In this document: positions 8,645 through 17,982 of the stretch, in pieces
How positions within the stretch are numbered: the stretch's first letter is position 1
How the letters are laid out: the number at the start of each line of letters is the position of its first letter
Origin: Lachnoclostridium edouardi
GTDB lineage: Bacteria; Bacillota; Clostridia; Lachnospirales; Lachnospiraceae
Length of the DNA: 64,000 nucleotides
NCBI RefSeq assembly: GCF_900240245.1
Contig: NZ_OESQ01000001.1
Coordinates: 2,219,615-2,283,614, forward strand
Direction of reading: 5' to 3'
Notes under the pieces: model-generated
Seen by the model: only the letters and a program-made list of their open reading frames with translations
What the model was told of the DNA's origin: nothing
Database searches by the model: none
Position numbers and translations under genes: made by a program

Positions 8645-9634
8645 ATGAAAAAAAAAGTAACTGTGGTGATTCCTAATTATAATGGTCTGAAATTTATGGA
8701 ACCTTGTTTCCAGGCGTTAAGCAGACAGACCAGTAAGGCTTTTGATCTTCTGGTAGTGGACAACGGCTCTGCAGACGGAAGCGCAGAGTGGTTAAGGGAG
8801 CACAAAATCCCCTCTATTTTTCTGAAGGAAAACACCGGGTTTTCCGGCGCGGTAAACAGAGGGATTCAGGCAGCCAAAACGCCGTATGTAATTTTACTGA
8901 ACAATGATACCCAGGTATTTCCTGAGTTTGTGGAGGAGCTTTTAAGGTGTATCGAGCGCTCTCCGAAAATATTTTCCGTCAGCAGCAAAATGCTTCAAAT
9001 GTATAAGCCTGAGCTGTTAGACGACGCCGGGGACATGTATACTCTTATGGGCTGGGCCTTCCAGAGAGGCGTAGGCCAGTCTTCTAAGGGATATAAAAGT
9101 GCCTGCAGGGTTTTTTCTGCCTGCGCTGGAGCGGCGATTTACAGAAAGTCAGTATTTGAGGAAATTGGATACTTTGACGAGATGCATTTTGCCTATTTAG
9201 AAGACATGGATATTGGATACAGGGCTAAAATCGCCGGGTATGACAATCTTTACTGCCCTGGAGCTAAGGTATATCATGTGGGAAGCGGCACCAGCGGATC
9301 TAAATATAATTCTTTTAAAGTAAAGCTGGCTGCCAGAAATAATATTTATCTGAATTATAAAAATATGCCTGGGCCTCAGCTGTTATTAAACAGTTTGCCT
9401 TTAGGGGCGGGGATCTTTGTAAAATATTTATTTTTTAAGAAAAAGGGTTTTGCCGCTGATTATGTGGAGGGCTTAAAAGAAGGCTTGAAAACTGCCAGAA
9501 AATGTAAAAAAGTTCCTTTTAAGAGGGAAAATCTGTCCAATTATGCAGCGATTGAATGGGAGCTGCTGGCGGGAACATTAATCTATATATATGAATTTTC
9601 CATAAGACAGTTAAAAAAATTTTCAATATTGTAA
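8645..9634 (+). CDS. GT2 glycosyltransferase, rhamnosyltransferase (WbbL)-like
   Basis: A 329-aa GT2 enzyme with N-terminal VTVVIPNYNGLKF, a VVDNGSADGS nucleotide-binding segment, the metal-binding LLNNDTQV block and the later YLEDMDIGYRAKIAGY motif common in WbbL/RfbF rhamnosyltransferases. The C-terminal 90 residues are hydrophobic/basic and may touch the membrane. GGGAG precedes the ATG by about 9 nt. It belongs with the surface polysaccharide genes. No dTDP-rhamnose synthesis genes are in the window, so the donor is not established. Confidence 0.85.
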   Translation: MKKKVTVVIPNYNGLKFMEPCFQALSRQTSKAFDLLVVDNGSADGSAEWLREHKIPSIFLKENTGFSGAVNRGIQAAKTPYVILLNNDTQVFPEFVEELLRCIERSPKIFSVSSKMLQMYKPELLDDAGDMYTLMGWAFQRGVGQSSKGYKSACRVFSACAGAAIYRKSVFEEIGYFDEMHFAYLEDMDIGYRAKIAGYDNLYCPGAKVYHVGSGTSGSKYNSFKVKLAARNNIYLNYKNMPGPQLLLNSLPLGAGIFVKYLFFKKKGFAADYVEGLKEGLKTARKCKKVPFKRENLSNYAAIEWELLAGTLIYIYEFSIRQLKKFSIL

Positions 9635-9667
9635 GAGATTTTTAATGCATAAAGAAAAGGATTCATG

Positions 9668-9673
9668 TATAAT
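9668..9673 (+). promoter_or_regulatory. possible internal promoter before the sugar transferase
   Basis: A TATAAT hexamer preceded by TG lies in the 64-nt gap, 26 nt before the next start. No convincing -35 is present at 16-18 nt, so an internal promoter is only possible. Confidence 0.3.
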
Positions 9674-9698
9674 GGATGAGATGTTGAGGTGATATCAA

Positions 9699-11111
9699 AT
9701 GATTAAAGACCACCAGCGGGAGTTTAACAGACTCCAAGTTGTTCTGGACGCTATTATAATTATGGCGTCCTACGGATTGTCCTGGCTGTTGATGGAAATA
9801 GGACTGGTGCCGTCTAAGGGTAATACCTTAGAGGGCCAGTATTATTTTTTGGCCCTGATTTTAGTAGTGCCGTCTTATTTGCTGCTGTATGGGATTTTCC
9901 GTCTGTACACCCCAAAGCGTGTACAGGGCAGAAGACTGGAATTTGCTAATATATGTAAGGCCAACAGTATTGGCCTTTTGATTTTTACTCTTGTACTGTA
10001 TTTGCTGGGAAAAGATATTTTCTGGCAGCATTTCTCACGTCCCATGGTACTGTATTTCTTTGTAATTAATATTGTGCTGGAGACAGTGGAGAGAAATGCC
10101 ATCCGCATGACCCTGCGCTCTATGCGCTCTAAAGGATATAATCAAAAATATATTCTTTTAATCGGCTACAGCCGGGCTGCAGAAGGATATGTAGACAGAG
10201 TGCTGTCAAATCCAGAGTGGGGGTACAGAATCGCCGGTATTTTAGACGATCATATTCAAAGGGGAAAAGAGTACAGAGGCGTCCGCATTATTGGAAATAC
10301 GTCAGAGCTAAATACAATTCTGGACATGAATGTGCTGGACGAAATTGCCATAACTTTAAGTATTAATGAATACAAGAATCTGGAAGAAATCGTAGCTGCC
10401 TGCGAAAAATCAGGCGTGCATACCAAATTTATTCCTGATTATAATAATATTATTCCTACAAAGCCTTATATGGAAGACCTTTTAGGACTTCCTGTAATTC
10501 ACATCCGCCACGTGCCGCTGACTAACGGCATCAATGCGGCTATGAAGCGGGCTATGGATATTTTCGGAGCATTGACGGCGATTATATTATTTTCACCTGT
10601 TATGTTATTAACTGCAGTGTTAATAAAGCTTACTTCTCCAGGACCGATTATTTACAGTCAGGAGCGGGTGGGACTGCACAATAAGCCGTTTAAGATGTAT
10701 AAGTTTCGATCCATGGAGGTGCAGAAGCCTTCAGAGGAAAAAGAAAAGTGGACTACGCCTCACGACCCAAGAGTTACTTCAGTGGGTAAGTTTATTCGGA
10801 AAACCAGTATTGACGAGATGCCCCAGTTTTTTAATATATTAATGGGCAGCATGAGTTTAGTAGGTCCAAGGCCGGAACGGCCGTTTTTTGTGGAAAAATT
10901 CAAAGAAGAAATTCCCAGGTATATGGTAAAGCATCAGGTGCGTCCTGGTTTGACTGGATGGGCTCAGGTAAATGGATACCGGGGAGATACATCTATTACA
11001 AAACGCATTGAACATGATTTATATTATATTGAAAACTGGACCCTTGGATTTGACTTTAAAATATTGTTTTTAACTGTTTTTAAGGGATTTATTAATAAGA
11101 ATGCATATTAG
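9699..11111 (+). CDS. polyprenyl-phosphate sugar-1-phosphate transferase (initiating enzyme)
   Basis: A 470-aa membrane enzyme of the WbaP/WcaJ/CpsE class that starts a glycan by moving a sugar-1-phosphate from a nucleotide sugar to undecaprenyl phosphate. About four N-terminal membrane helices (residues 12-125) are followed by a Rossmann-like CoA_binding_3 domain (about 145-270) and the catalytic bacterial sugar transferase domain from residue 283. Catalytic-domain marks are the re-entrant helix region, FKMYKFRSM, the DEMPQFFN block, VGPRPERPFF and PGLTGWAQVNGYRG. GAGGTGAT lies 8 nt before the ATG. It shows that the cluster makes a lipid-linked cell-envelope polysaccharide. Confidence 0.93.
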   Translation: MIKDHQREFNRLQVVLDAIIIMASYGLSWLLMEIGLVPSKGNTLEGQYYFLALILVVPSYLLLYGIFRLYTPKRVQGRRLEFANICKANSIGLLIFTLVLYLLGKDIFWQHFSRPMVLYFFVINIVLETVERNAIRMTLRSMRSKGYNQKYILLIGYSRAAEGYVDRVLSNPEWGYRIAGILDDHIQRGKEYRGVRIIGNTSELNTILDMNVLDEIAITLSINEYKNLEEIVAACEKSGVHTKFIPDYNNIIPTKPYMEDLLGLPVIHIRHVPLTNGINAAMKRAMDIFGALTAIILFSPVMLLTAVLIKLTSPGPIIYSQERVGLHNKPFKMYKFRSMEVQKPSEEKEKWTTPHDPRVTSVGKFIRKTSIDEMPQFFNILMGSMSLVGPRPERPFFVEKFKEEIPRYMVKHQVRPGLTGWAQVNGYRGDTSITKRIEHDLYYIENWTLGFDFKILFLTVFKGFINKNAY

Positions 11112-11147
11112 GAACCGGCACAAGACTTGAGAAAAAAGAGGTAAGGC

Positions 11148-12998
11148 ATGAACCGTGATTTTGATGATGAATTAGGACGTTCACGCGGACGAAAAAGCAG
11201 GAGAAAACCGTCTATGCGGGATACTGAGCCAAAATATGACAGCAAGGGCAGAATAGCGGCCAGAAAAACTGCAGCGACAGACAGTACAAAACGTGAAAAA
11301 ACAACGTCCCCAAGAATGCGGGCTAGAAATGAAAAAGCAAACAAAAGAAGAAGAATTATTGCCATGATTGTGGCAGAGTGTTTCACTCTTATGTTTATTT
11401 TTGGCTATGCATTTGTTATGAAGCGTTTGAATTTAATTCAGCGTTCAGAAGAATTTAAACAGGAAGATATAAGAAACCCGGAAATTACCATTGACACATT
11501 AGAAAAAATGGAGGGCTACTGGACCATAGCTTTATTTGGAGTAGACAGCCGGGGAAGCAATGTGGAAAAAGGAACTAATGCAGACGTAAATATGATCTGC
11601 AATATTAATCAGGACACAGGAGAAATCCGGATTGTGTCAGTGTTCAGAGACTCCTATTTAAACATTGATGATGAAGGCTCTTATAATAAAATTAACCAGG
11701 CGTATTTTAGGGGAGGCCCTTCCCAGGCAGTAAAGGCCTTAAATAAAAACCTGGATTTAGACATTACAGATTATGTAACATTTAACTGGAAAGCTGTAGC
11801 TGATGCTATTAATATTTTAGGCGGTATTGACCTGGAGTTAAGTAAGGCGGAGTTTTATTATATAAATTCCTTTATTACAGAAACGGTTAAGGCTACAGGC
11901 GTTGCTTCAAAGCATTTAACTCATGCGGGAATGAATCACTTAGACGGAGTCCAGGCAGTTGCTTACGGCCGTTTAAGATTAATGGATACAGATTTTGCCA
12001 GAACAGAAAGACAGAGAAAAGTCATTGAACTGGCTTTTGAGAAGGCCAAAAAGGCAGATTTTGTTACATTAAATAATATTATTGTTACTGTGTTCCCTCA
12101 GGTTTCCACCAGTATAGACTTTAACGACATGGTAAGAATCGCCCAGATTTTTGATAAGTATCATTTGGGAGAAAACGGCGGCTTCCCATTTGCAAGGGGC
12201 GACGCCAATATGGGGAAAAAGGGAGCCTGCGTAATTCCTCAGACGCTGGAAACCAACGTAGCGGAGCTTCATCAGTTTTTATTTGACGACGACAATTACA
12301 CTCCAACAGACTCTGTGAAAAAGATCAGCGCAAAAATTTCCGCTGATTCAGGAATGTATAAACAGGGCACGTCGATTGACCATGTTTCCACAGAGGGAGG
12401 AGTTATCTCCAAGCCAAAGGCTCCTACAAAAGCGGCAGATGAAAAAGAGACGGAGGCAACTAAGGCTGAAGAATCTACAGAAGAAACAACAATGTCAGGA
12501 ATTGACATTGACGGCGATGGAATCCCGGATATAGATTTAGAGGATGAAGAGTTTTGGGCAAATCCTGATAACTGGCCTCGCGACGAAGACGGCAATGTTA
12601 TCTATCCAGGCTGGAATGATCATGGAACCGGAAACGGTCCGGGAAGTGAATCTGGTTCAGATGCTACAAAGCCGGGCAGTACAAAACCGGATTCTACAAA
12701 ACCTTCCTCTACAGACACTACAAAGCCGGACGCCACTAAACCTGATTCCACAAAACCAAGCAGTACCAAACCAGGGGAAACAGAAACGCCTAATAGTACA
12801 AGACCCACAGAAACCCTTCCTTCCGGCACTACTGCGGCAGAGCAGGAAGGTCCGGGAGGCGGAATGGCAGGAACAGAAAGCCCTGGAAACGGAAATACAG
12901 AAGTGGTTGTGCCTCCTCCTGGAGCAGAGAATGAAAACAACAGTTCAGTAGGTCCCGGCGGGTCGGCAGGCCCAGGAGTAGTGTCTCCAGGTATGTAG
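11148..12998 (+). CDS. LytR-CpsA-Psr (LCP) family wall glycan ligase with long disordered tail
   Basis: A 616-aa membrane protein. A basic cytoplasmic head (1-72) precedes one helix (about 74-96), then the LCP catalytic domain (about 120-330) with ALFGVDSRG, TNADVNMI, VSVFRDSYL and KINQAYF blocks. LCP enzymes move lipid-linked polymers onto peptidoglycan outside the cell. The last 200 residues are Thr/Ser/Pro/Gly-rich with repeated TKPDSTKPSS-type units and an acidic stretch rich in D, N and W around 450-490. It lies 36 nt after the sugar transferase, so it is the natural attachment enzyme for the glycan made here. The low-complexity tail probably spans or binds the wall (inference). Confidence 0.92.
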   Translation: MNRDFDDELGRSRGRKSRRKPSMRDTEPKYDSKGRIAARKTAATDSTKREKTTSPRMRARNEKANKRRRIIAMIVAECFTLMFIFGYAFVMKRLNLIQRSEEFKQEDIRNPEITIDTLEKMEGYWTIALFGVDSRGSNVEKGTNADVNMICNINQDTGEIRIVSVFRDSYLNIDDEGSYNKINQAYFRGGPSQAVKALNKNLDLDITDYVTFNWKAVADAINILGGIDLELSKAEFYYINSFITETVKATGVASKHLTHAGMNHLDGVQAVAYGRLRLMDTDFARTERQRKVIELAFEKAKKADFVTLNNIIVTVFPQVSTSIDFNDMVRIAQIFDKYHLGENGGFPFARGDANMGKKGACVIPQTLETNVAELHQFLFDDDNYTPTDSVKKISAKISADSGMYKQGTSIDHVSTEGGVISKPKAPTKAADEKETEATKAEESTEETTMSGIDIDGDGIPDIDLEDEEFWANPDNWPRDEDGNVIYPGWNDHGTGNGPGSESGSDATKPGSTKPDSTKPSSTDTTKPDATKPDSTKPSSTKPGETETPNSTRPTETLPSGTTAAEQEGPGGGMAGTESPGNGNTEVVVPPPGAENENNSSVGPGGSAGPGVVSPGM

Positions 12999-13102
12999 CT
13001 CTCCCTTCTCCTTTCATAATTTTATAATAAAATAAACACAATTTCATCACAGATTGCTGGTAAACTCTTAACTGTAATTAAGAGAAAGGAGAGATATCAA
13101 TC

Positions 13103-14569
13103 ATGTATGATGAGAGAGATCAGGAATATAGAGGAGAACATAGTGAGGAAGACCAGAATACAGTAAACGGTCAGGAAAACAGAGACAACGGTTTAGCAGG
13201 AGAACAGCAAAAACAGCAGACAGAAACATCAGGACAAGAAAGACCAGAATATGAAAAGACCAGTTCTTTCCAGGAGAGGGAAAGATATATAGATAGGGAA
13301 AGAGCTGAGAGAAATATGGTTCTCCCGGAAAAAAGAGGCAGAAAAAAGGGAGGTATAGGTAAAAAGGCAGCATACGTTACAGCGGCAGCTTTGCTGTTCG
13401 GCGTGGTGTCAGGAGGAACTATGGTAGGAGTAAACATGATTGCCAATCTGGCGTCAGGAGGTTTTAGATACTCCATACCACAGACAGAAACACAGGCAAG
13501 TACAGAAAAAGAAAGCTCGGCAGATTCATCCCAGAGCAACAGCGCTCCTGCCTCTTCTGCAGTAATGATGGACGTATCCGCTATTGTAAAGGAGGCGATG
13601 CCTTCAGTAGTAGCTATTAATAATACTATGCTGTACCAAAGCCAGTCCTGGTTCGGGCCTACTCAAACATATGAGGTGCCCAGCAGCGGCTCAGGAATCA
13701 TTGTAGGAGAAAATGATGACGAGCTTTTAATTGTGACAAATAATCATGTGGTGGAAAACTCCAATGATCTTCAGGTAGTGTTTATTGATAATCAGTCAAT
13801 AAAAGCAGCAGTAAAGGGCACAGATGTAGAAAACGATTTGGCAGTGATCGCCGTGGCATTAAAAGATATTCCGGCAGATACATTAAGCCAGATTAAGGTA
13901 GCTACATTAGGAAACTCTGATGATTTGGCAGTGGGCCAGGGAGTTATCGCTATAGGAAATGCTCTTGGATACGGCCAGTCTGTAACAGTAGGATATGTAA
14001 GCGCCTTAGACAGGGAAGTAAAATCTGAAGACAATTACGCCAGAAACCTGCTGCAGACAGACGCAGCTATTAACCCAGGCAACAGCGGCGGAGCTCTTTT
14101 AAATATGAAGGGCGAAGTAATTGGAATTAACGCAGCCAAATATTCCTCCACAGAGGTTGAGGGAATGGGGTACGCGATTCCTATTAGCAAGGTAAAAAAT
14201 ATTATTGACGACCTGATGACTAAGAAAACACGTGTGGAAGTAGATCAGGATAAGCAGGGTTATCTTGGCATTGAGGGAGTAGATGTCAACGAAAATATGA
14301 TGAATACTCTGGGAATGCCAAGAGGAATCTATATAGTAAATATTGTAGAGGACGGAGCAGCATCTAAAACTGACTTACATGAAAAAGACATTATTACTAA
14401 ATTTGACGGACAAAGCGTAGGCAGCATGGATGATCTGAAAAATCTTCTCACATATTATGAGGGAGGAGACACTGTAGATTTAACGGTTCAGTCTCTTCAG
14501 GACGGACAGTATGCAGAACGTACGGTACAGATTACCTTAGGTCTCCGTCCAGCAGAACAGCAGCAGTAA
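13103..14569 (+). CDS. HtrA/DegP-like serine protease with PDZ domain
   Basis: A 488-aa membrane-anchored S1C protease for envelope protein quality control. A charged Glu/Gln-rich cytoplasmic segment (1-88) and one membrane helix (about 90-113) lead to an external linker and a trypsin-like domain with H215 (NNHVVEN), D245 (ENDLAVI) and S328 (GNSGGALL). One PDZ domain (about 385-480) follows. AAGGAG lies 11 nt before the ATG. A terminator follows at 14582, so it is transcribed alone or at the end of the glycan transcript. No strong promoter is seen in the 104-nt gap before it. Confidence 0.94.
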   Translation: MYDERDQEYRGEHSEEDQNTVNGQENRDNGLAGEQQKQQTETSGQERPEYEKTSSFQERERYIDRERAERNMVLPEKRGRKKGGIGKKAAYVTAAALLFGVVSGGTMVGVNMIANLASGGFRYSIPQTETQASTEKESSADSSQSNSAPASSAVMMDVSAIVKEAMPSVVAINNTMLYQSQSWFGPTQTYEVPSSGSGIIVGENDDELLIVTNNHVVENSNDLQVVFIDNQSIKAAVKGTDVENDLAVIAVALKDIPADTLSQIKVATLGNSDDLAVGQGVIAIGNALGYGQSVTVGYVSALDREVKSEDNYARNLLQTDAAINPGNSGGALLNMKGEVIGINAAKYSSTEVEGMGYAIPISKVKNIIDDLMTKKTRVEVDQDKQGYLGIEGVDVNENMMNTLGMPRGIYIVNIVEDGAASKTDLHEKDIITKFDGQSVGSMDDLKNLLTYYEGGDTVDLTVQSLQDGQYAERTVQITLGLRPAEQQQ

Positions 14570-14581
14570 TTATTTAATATG

Positions 14582-14631
14582 AAAACGCCGCTTCCCGGCC
14601 CTTAAAGAGCCTAGAGGAAGTCGGCGTTTTT
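14582..14631 (+). terminator. intrinsic terminator after htrA
   Basis: AAAACGCCGCTTCC pairs with GGAAG-T-CGGCGTTTT (one bulged T) around a 20-nt loop and ends in a T run. Confidence 0.75.
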
Positions 14632-14663
14632 CTGCAGCCAGCATTTAGAAGGGATGTACGTTC

Positions 14664-14692
14664 TTGTCATTCACAGACATCTGGGATATAAT
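14664..14692 (+). promoter_or_regulatory. sigma-A promoter for the ClpX-like gene
   Basis: TTGTCA at 14664-14669 and TATAAT at 14687-14692 are separated by exactly 17 nt, 31 nt upstream of the TTG start. Confidence 0.75.
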
Positions 14693-14722
14693 TAATAAAT
14701 AGGATAAAAAGGAGAAAAGAAC

Positions 14723-16111
14723 TTGGAAGATAAAGAAAAGCGTGATGATGATTATACTTATGAAAAAATATGTTATGTTTGCCGCAGGCCGGAAAGTAAA
14801 GCAGGTACAATGATCACTATGCCTGGAAATATGTGTCTGTGCCACGATTGTATGCAGAAAGCTTTTGACTCTGTGACAAACGGCAGCATGGATTGGTCTA
14901 AGATTCAAAATATGCCTTATATGAATTTGAATCTTAGCGATTTATCTAAAATGAACATTCCGGGAATGGAGATTCCTGAAAAGCAAAAAGTAAAAAAGAG
15001 AAACAGTGATAAAAAGCCGGAGATGGCCATGAAGGATGTGATGCCGCCCCATGAGATTAAAGCCCGGCTGGATGAATATGTAATCGGGCAGGAGAAGGCG
15101 AAAAAAGCTATTTCCGTTGCGGTTTATAATCATTATAAAAGAATGTACCTGGACTATAAAAAGACAGACAAAGAGGATAAAAAAGAGACAGAAGAGGTTA
15201 AAATCGAAAAGTCCAATATTCTCATGCTGGGCCCTACAGGAAGCGGAAAAACATATTTAGTAAAAACTTTGGCAATGCTTTTAGATGTGCCGCTGGCTAT
15301 TGCCGACGCTACCTCTCTTACAGAGGCAGGATATATTGGAGACGATATTGAAAGCGTGATCACAAAACTTTTGGCTGCAGCGGGAAATGATGTGGAGAAA
15401 GCAGAACACGGAATTGTTTTTATAGATGAAATTGATAAAATTGCAAAGAAAAAGAATACAAATACCCGGGACGTCAGCGGGGAGGCAGTGCAGCAGGAGC
15501 TTTTAAAGCTGTTAGAGGGAGCTAAAGTGGAGGTGCCTGTTGGCTCTAACCAGAAAAACGCCCTTACTCCCATGGAAACAATAAACACAGATCATATTTT
15601 GTTTATCTGCGGCGGAGCATTTCCTGATTTGGAGCATATTATTAAGGAGCGGCTGACAAAAAAATCCTCTATGGGATTTTCCGCTGAGCTAAAAGATAAA
15701 TATGACCAAGATCCTCATTTGCTCAGCCATGTGACAAATGAAGATTTAAGAAGCTTTGGAATGATCCCTGAATTTCTAGGTCGTCTGCCGGTGACAGTTA
15801 CCTTGGAAAAGCTGACAAAGGAGCTGCTGGTGAAAATACTGAGCGAGCCGAAAAACGCTATTTTGAAGCAGTATATAAAGCTGCTGGAGCTGGATGAGGT
15901 GAAATTGACCTTTGAGGACCAGGCTTTAGAGTGGATGGCAGAAGAGGCGATGAAAAGAGACACAGGAGCCAGAGCTTTGAGAGCGATCCTGGAGGAGTTC
16001 ATGTTGGATATTATGTATGAAATCCCCAAGGACCCTAATATTGGTTCAGTAGTTATTACACGTCAGTATTTAGAGAAAAAAGGCGGTCCTTTGATTCAAA
16101 TGAGAGCTTAA
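14723..16111 (+). CDS. clpX: ClpX-like AAA+ protease ATPase subunit
   Basis: A 462-aa AAA+ unfoldase. The N-terminal zinc domain has C17/C20 and C40/C43 with ClpX spacing (CYVC, CLCHDC). Further marks are Walker A GPTGSGKT (about 170), the GYIGDD pore loop, Walker B IVFIDEIDKIA, and a ClpP-docking loop reading SSMGF where ClpX usually has IGF. Sensor 2 is GARALRAILEE. It starts at TTG, set by AAAAAGGAG 8 nt upstream; no suitable ATG is near. It is longer than a typical ClpX (about 420 aa), with an inserted charged stretch near 145-160, and no clpP or tig is adjacent, so it may be a second ClpX paralogue rather than the housekeeping copy. Confidence 0.85.
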   Translation: MEDKEKRDDDYTYEKICYVCRRPESKAGTMITMPGNMCLCHDCMQKAFDSVTNGSMDWSKIQNMPYMNLNLSDLSKMNIPGMEIPEKQKVKKRNSDKKPEMAMKDVMPPHEIKARLDEYVIGQEKAKKAISVAVYNHYKRMYLDYKKTDKEDKKETEEVKIEKSNILMLGPTGSGKTYLVKTLAMLLDVPLAIADATSLTEAGYIGDDIESVITKLLAAAGNDVEKAEHGIVFIDEIDKIAKKKNTNTRDVSGEAVQQELLKLLEGAKVEVPVGSNQKNALTPMETINTDHILFICGGAFPDLEHIIKERLTKKSSMGFSAELKDKYDQDPHLLSHVTNEDLRSFGMIPEFLGRLPVTVTLEKLTKELLVKILSEPKNAILKQYIKLLELDEVKLTFEDQALEWMAEEAMKRDTGARALRAILEEFMLDIMYEIPKDPNIGSVVITRQYLEKKGGPLIQMRA

Positions 16112-16116
16112 AGCAG

Positions 16117-17883
16117 CTATTCTCTCATGCTTAAAAAGGTTTGATATAAATTCAGCTGTCCATACCCCCATTCTTTAGAAGGGTAGGAATAATAGGGCTG
16201 TCTTGTGGCTCCCCTTACTAAGTAAGATTTAATGGAAGCTAAATTCATTACATCTGTCAGCCCTGTAGAATATTCCCAGCTTAGAAGTAAAGCCGCGGCG
16301 CCTGCGGCATGAGCGGCGGCAATGGAGGTTCCGGATTTCCGGGTCATAGGAGGCGGAGAATTAAAATTCAAGGCTGCGTCAGGATAAAGTCCAGGTCCGT
16401 AAACGTCTACGCCGGGAGCCGTAAGCTCAGGCTTAATCCTGCCGCTTCTTGTAAAACCGCGGCTGGAATGAATAAATATTCCGTCCGTTACATGGTTGTA
16501 AGCGCCTACAGTAATTAAAGCCTGGGTATTTCCCGGTTCCATAATAGTAGTGTCGGGATTGGACTGAAGAAATACAGTATTTTCCGAAAGGAAGCCGTGG
16601 GCGGGAAGCCACATGTGGAACTGGCCTGTTATGGTCAGCCGGCTGTAAACACGTATTCTCCATATGCCGGTAGTGGGAGACTGAAAGCGTATAAAAATCA
16701 GCTGACTTCCGGAACCAGTTTCTGTATTAATATAATTTACAGTAATCGTGGTTTTCTCCAGAAGAAAGGTAATGCGGTTGTCATTTTGGAACACCAGAGG
16801 AATACGGGAGATCTGTTCCCCTGTAGGGGAGAGAAAGCCTACAGTATAAAGCTCAGGGTCCCTGGCCCAAAGCTCAGTGACAAAGCCGTTTTCATCCTCC
16901 CCTACTCTAAGTTCTACGTCAGTAAAGGATTCTTCTGTGTTAATGGCCCCTAGATAGTGGTGGCTGTAGCCTGTTTCATTTCCGGCTGAGGCTACAGTAA
17001 CAAGACCGTAGGAGTTGGATAGCTGCTGAATCAGCTGGCAAAGAGGGGATGTACCGTCATGGCTGCCCTGGTTTGTGCCTACGCCTAAAAGCACTACTAA
17101 AGGCATTTTGTAGCGGGCCGCCAGAATCAGAAGATATTTGATGCCCATCATAATGTCATTTTCCTGGTATGCCACAGCGCCGGGACGGATATTGTAGAAT
17201 TCTCTTAAATATTCTTTGGCAGGCTTTAACTTTACAATTCCCAGCCTGCAGCCAGGGGCGGCTCCGGAAAAAGAACCGTTTTCCAGCTGGCCTCCCGCGG
17301 CGATGCCGGCTAAAAATGTGCCATGTCCGTCAGTGTCGGTGGAGGGAACAATATCCCTGGGAGAATCAGAGGCAAGAGCATTGTTAATCTGCTCTTCTGT
17401 GTATTCTGTTCCATATAAAAGAGCCTCCCCTGTAAAAGCGGAGAGAAAATCAGAAGGGGGGATGACCACTCCGTTATTTTCCTGAATAGTCTGATCCCAG
17501 ATTCCTAATATTCTGGTACTTCCGTCCGGATTGCGAAACAAGGTGTTTTCGTACTGTATGCCAGTGTCAATAAATCCTATGATTACGTTTTCTCCCCTGG
17601 TGTTTAAAGCAGGCTGAGCCAGGGAAGCCGTAATTCCGGAGGCAGCCATACTGGTAGTGTCCAGCAAAGAATAAAGCTTAGGTATGGAGGCGTAAGAATA
17701 CTTTTCCAGGGAAATAGGGGCTACCTGGGACAATGGAAAATAAACGACTGCATATTCCCGGTTAATAATATCTACACATTCTGTCTGAAGAGTTTCGTAG
17801 ATTGCGTTAATAGAGGAATTATTGTGAAGAAAAATAAAGTCAGCGTACTGTTCAGACGCCACAGGTTCATTACAGCGAGGCAT
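16117..17883 (-). CDS. subtilisin-like S8 peptidase, Csp germination-protease type
   Basis: A 588-aa S8A protease. The triad appears intact: D106 (IGFIDTGIQ), H187 (TDGHGTFLAG) and S520 (SGTSIAAA). A large insert with beta-rich sequence (about 310-440) splits the catalytic parts, as in the clostridial CspA/B/C family, whose members process the cortex hydrolase SleC or sense germinants in spores. There is no signal peptide. The first 90 residues resemble a prodomain. It is convergent with the ClpX-like gene with only 5 nt between stops. AAGGA precedes the start on the minus strand. A role in spore germination is inferred from family only. Confidence 0.85.
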   Translation of the reverse strand: MPRCNEPVASEQYADFIFLHNNSSINAIYETLQTECVDIINREYAVVYFPLSQVAPISLEKYSYASIPKLYSLLDTTSMAASGITASLAQPALNTRGENVIIGFIDTGIQYENTLFRNPDGSTRILGIWDQTIQENNGVVIPPSDFLSAFTGEALLYGTEYTEEQINNALASDSPRDIVPSTDTDGHGTFLAGIAAGGQLENGSFSGAAPGCRLGIVKLKPAKEYLREFYNIRPGAVAYQENDIMMGIKYLLILAARYKMPLVVLLGVGTNQGSHDGTSPLCQLIQQLSNSYGLVTVASAGNETGYSHHYLGAINTEESFTDVELRVGEDENGFVTELWARDPELYTVGFLSPTGEQISRIPLVFQNDNRITFLLEKTTITVNYINTETGSGSQLIFIRFQSPTTGIWRIRVYSRLTITGQFHMWLPAHGFLSENTVFLQSNPDTTIMEPGNTQALITVGAYNHVTDGIFIHSSRGFTRSGRIKPELTAPGVDVYGPGLYPDAALNFNSPPPMTRKSGTSIAAAHAAGAAALLLSWEYSTGLTDVMNLASIKSYLVRGATRQPYYSYPSKEWGYGQLNLYQTFLSMRE

Positions 17884-17982
17884 AAATAGTCCTTAGATTT
17901 TTGTAAAATTATATGCCGGCAGGAATGGCAGAATGATAAGTGCGGAAAAATAATTAACAATAATAAAAAAGGAGAATGTGCC

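Noticed and set aside
12660..12800. Repeats that could suggest a CRISPR array or tandem DNA repeat
   Set aside because: They encode the Thr-Lys-Pro repeats of the LCP tail, are imperfect, and lack spacers of constant size.
12544..12951. A 135-codon open frame inside the LCP gene
   Set aside because: It is an out-of-frame reading of the repeated TKP tail; the repeat keeps several frames open. It has no ribosome site and no recognisable protein.
15154..15588. A 144-codon minus-strand frame within the ClpX-like gene
   Set aside because: The plus strand carries full ClpX motifs in the same bases; the minus frame is Ser/Phe-rich shadow sequence.
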